Positions 63,076 through 64,000 of a stretch of 64,000 nt of DNA are shown here, piece by piece (positions within the stretch are counted from its first letter, which is position 1; every line of letters begins with the position of its first letter). The notes beneath the pieces were generated by a model, which saw nothing but the letters and a program-made list of their open reading frames with translations, was not told the origin of the DNA and made no database searches. The translations under genes were made by a program, and so were the position numbers. The stretch is from Nymphaea colorata (lineage: Eukaryota > Streptophyta > Magnoliopsida > Nymphaeales > Nymphaeaceae), in assembly GCF_008831285.2 (NCBI RefSeq), contig NC_045141.1, forward strand, positions 19,464,848-19,528,847. Direction: 5' to 3'.

Positions 63076-64000
63076 TGGCAGCATTCTGATCATTGAATTA
63101 TTCATATAAAAGTTTAGTTCCTGGCAAGAGCTAATCGAGACAACTCACAACTGGGTCTGTCTCTGCCGAGAAAGATAGATAGACCCAGTCAACCAAGGGA
63201 CTAAATTATCTCAAGAATGGGTTTGTGAGGAAATAATGCGGCACATCCATTGACAGTCTTAGCCCTGCTACTTGGTGTCTTCTCACAACGAGGGAGACCC
63301 ACTGACAGCTTAGCCCACCTACTTGGTTTCTTCTCATAATGAGGGACACCCACTTGGTGTCTTCTCATAATAAGGGACACCTACTGACAGTCTTAGCCTA
63401 CCACTTGGGATCTTTGCTTTGGCATGAAGCTTTCCTCATCGATGTTGTTAGGGATCAGTTTGAATCGAATTATTTCCTGAAAGTGAATCAAGAAACCGGC
63501 TGGATTAAACAAATTAGCATCATTTTTTTCCAATTGGCCGATTCTACTCGAATCGACAGAAAAACTGTGCATTGGATGAAGGTGCTGAAGTTGCTGATTT
63601 TCTGACTTCCAAAATTTCGTTACTGAATGTTTCTTACTTGTCCTCTTTCGAAATGATCAAACCTTATGCCATTATTCACTTCAACCCGTTTCTTTCATAT
63701 ATCTTGGAAAATCACTTTCTCAGTTTTCTTTTCGATTCAAAAGTAATCGCATTCTGTCAAATTTCCAAACCGTTGTGAGAAACGATTCAATCCAAAAACC
63801 AGTTTTAACAACATAAGATGGCATACTATTAGCAAAAAACAGATGAACTGATCGACAACGAAAGGTTACGAACTTTTCATGGTGAGAATTGAGTGACGTT
63901 TATCAGCAGTGCCAAAAGAAAAAGTTCTTTTCCCTCTTACCGCAGCAAGAAATTCTTCTGTTTCCATTTTCCGAAAGAAGACGGGCAATTCCGGTTCCAA
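63076..64000. other. right-end intergenic DNA
   Basis: Contains the tandem repeat at 63242-63409. Beyond it the open frames are short and not recognised. No further copy of the kinase/U-box unit is visible before the window ends. Confidence 0.45.
63242..63409. repeat. ~52-base tandem repeat, about three copies
   Basis: The unit contains TGACAG-CTTAGCCC, CTACTTGGT-TCTTCTCA and GAGGGAGACCCAC. Two full copies, one 5'-truncated copy and one partial copy follow one another. Confidence 0.85.

Noticed and set aside
1..64000. tRNA, rRNA or CRISPR-like arrays
   Set aside because: No complete tRNA cloverleaf, rRNA segment or spaced-repeat array was seen; the only tRNA-like boxes are the SINE-like fragment in SYP81 intron 4.

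Overview
This is nuclear DNA of a flowering plant. It has small exons joined by GT..AG introns, AT-rich intergenic DNA full of CT/AT microsatellites, and relics of plant transposons. The gene families are plant-type: a TON1-recruiting-motif (TRM/DUF3741) protein, a Qa-SNARE of the SYP81 type, and four members of the plant UspA / receptor-like cytoplasmic kinase / U-box (PUB) family. I cannot name the species. All gene models were spliced by hand from reading frame, intron phase and GT/AG sites, with no transcript evidence.

Layout. 1-3.2 kb: 5' part of a minus-strand TRM-type gene, running off the left edge; its GA/CT-rich leader or promoter extends to about 5.8 kb. 6.3-13.8 kb: intergenic repeats. 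13.8-15.4 kb: a broken and rearranged UspA-kinase pseudogene, with its kinase C-lobe lying on the opposite strand. 15.4-20.4 kb: repeats. 21.7-24.8 kb: gene A, UspA + coiled coil + kinase, no U-box. 24.8-30 kb: repeats and a possible LTR. 30.3-37.4 kb: gene B, same architecture and same first three exon lengths as A, also without a U-box. 40.9-42.4 kb: a terminal-inverted-repeat element that abuts the leader of the next gene. 42.6-48.7 kb: SYP81/syntaxin-18 in seven exons. 51.0-52.1 kb: dead hAT transposase. 53.6-56.7 kb and 59.2-62.5 kb: genes C and D, a tandem pair with coiled coil + altered kinase + U-box and no UspA domain. A third partial copy and two small inserted elements lie between them.

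How the genes fit together. The canonical family protein is UspA - coiled coil - kinase - U-box. Here the family looks split: A and B keep the sensor-like UspA domain and an intact-looking non-RD kinase but end before the U-box. C and D keep the U-box (E2-binding) and coiled coil but have a new short N-terminus and a kinase whose catalytic Asp is Asn. This complementary partition, next to a scrambled family pseudogene and a third fragment, is the most interesting feature of the window. Whether the halves act together is inference. The TRM gene (cortical microtubule / TON1 pathway) and SYP81 (ER Qa-SNARE) look like ordinary housekeeping neighbours.
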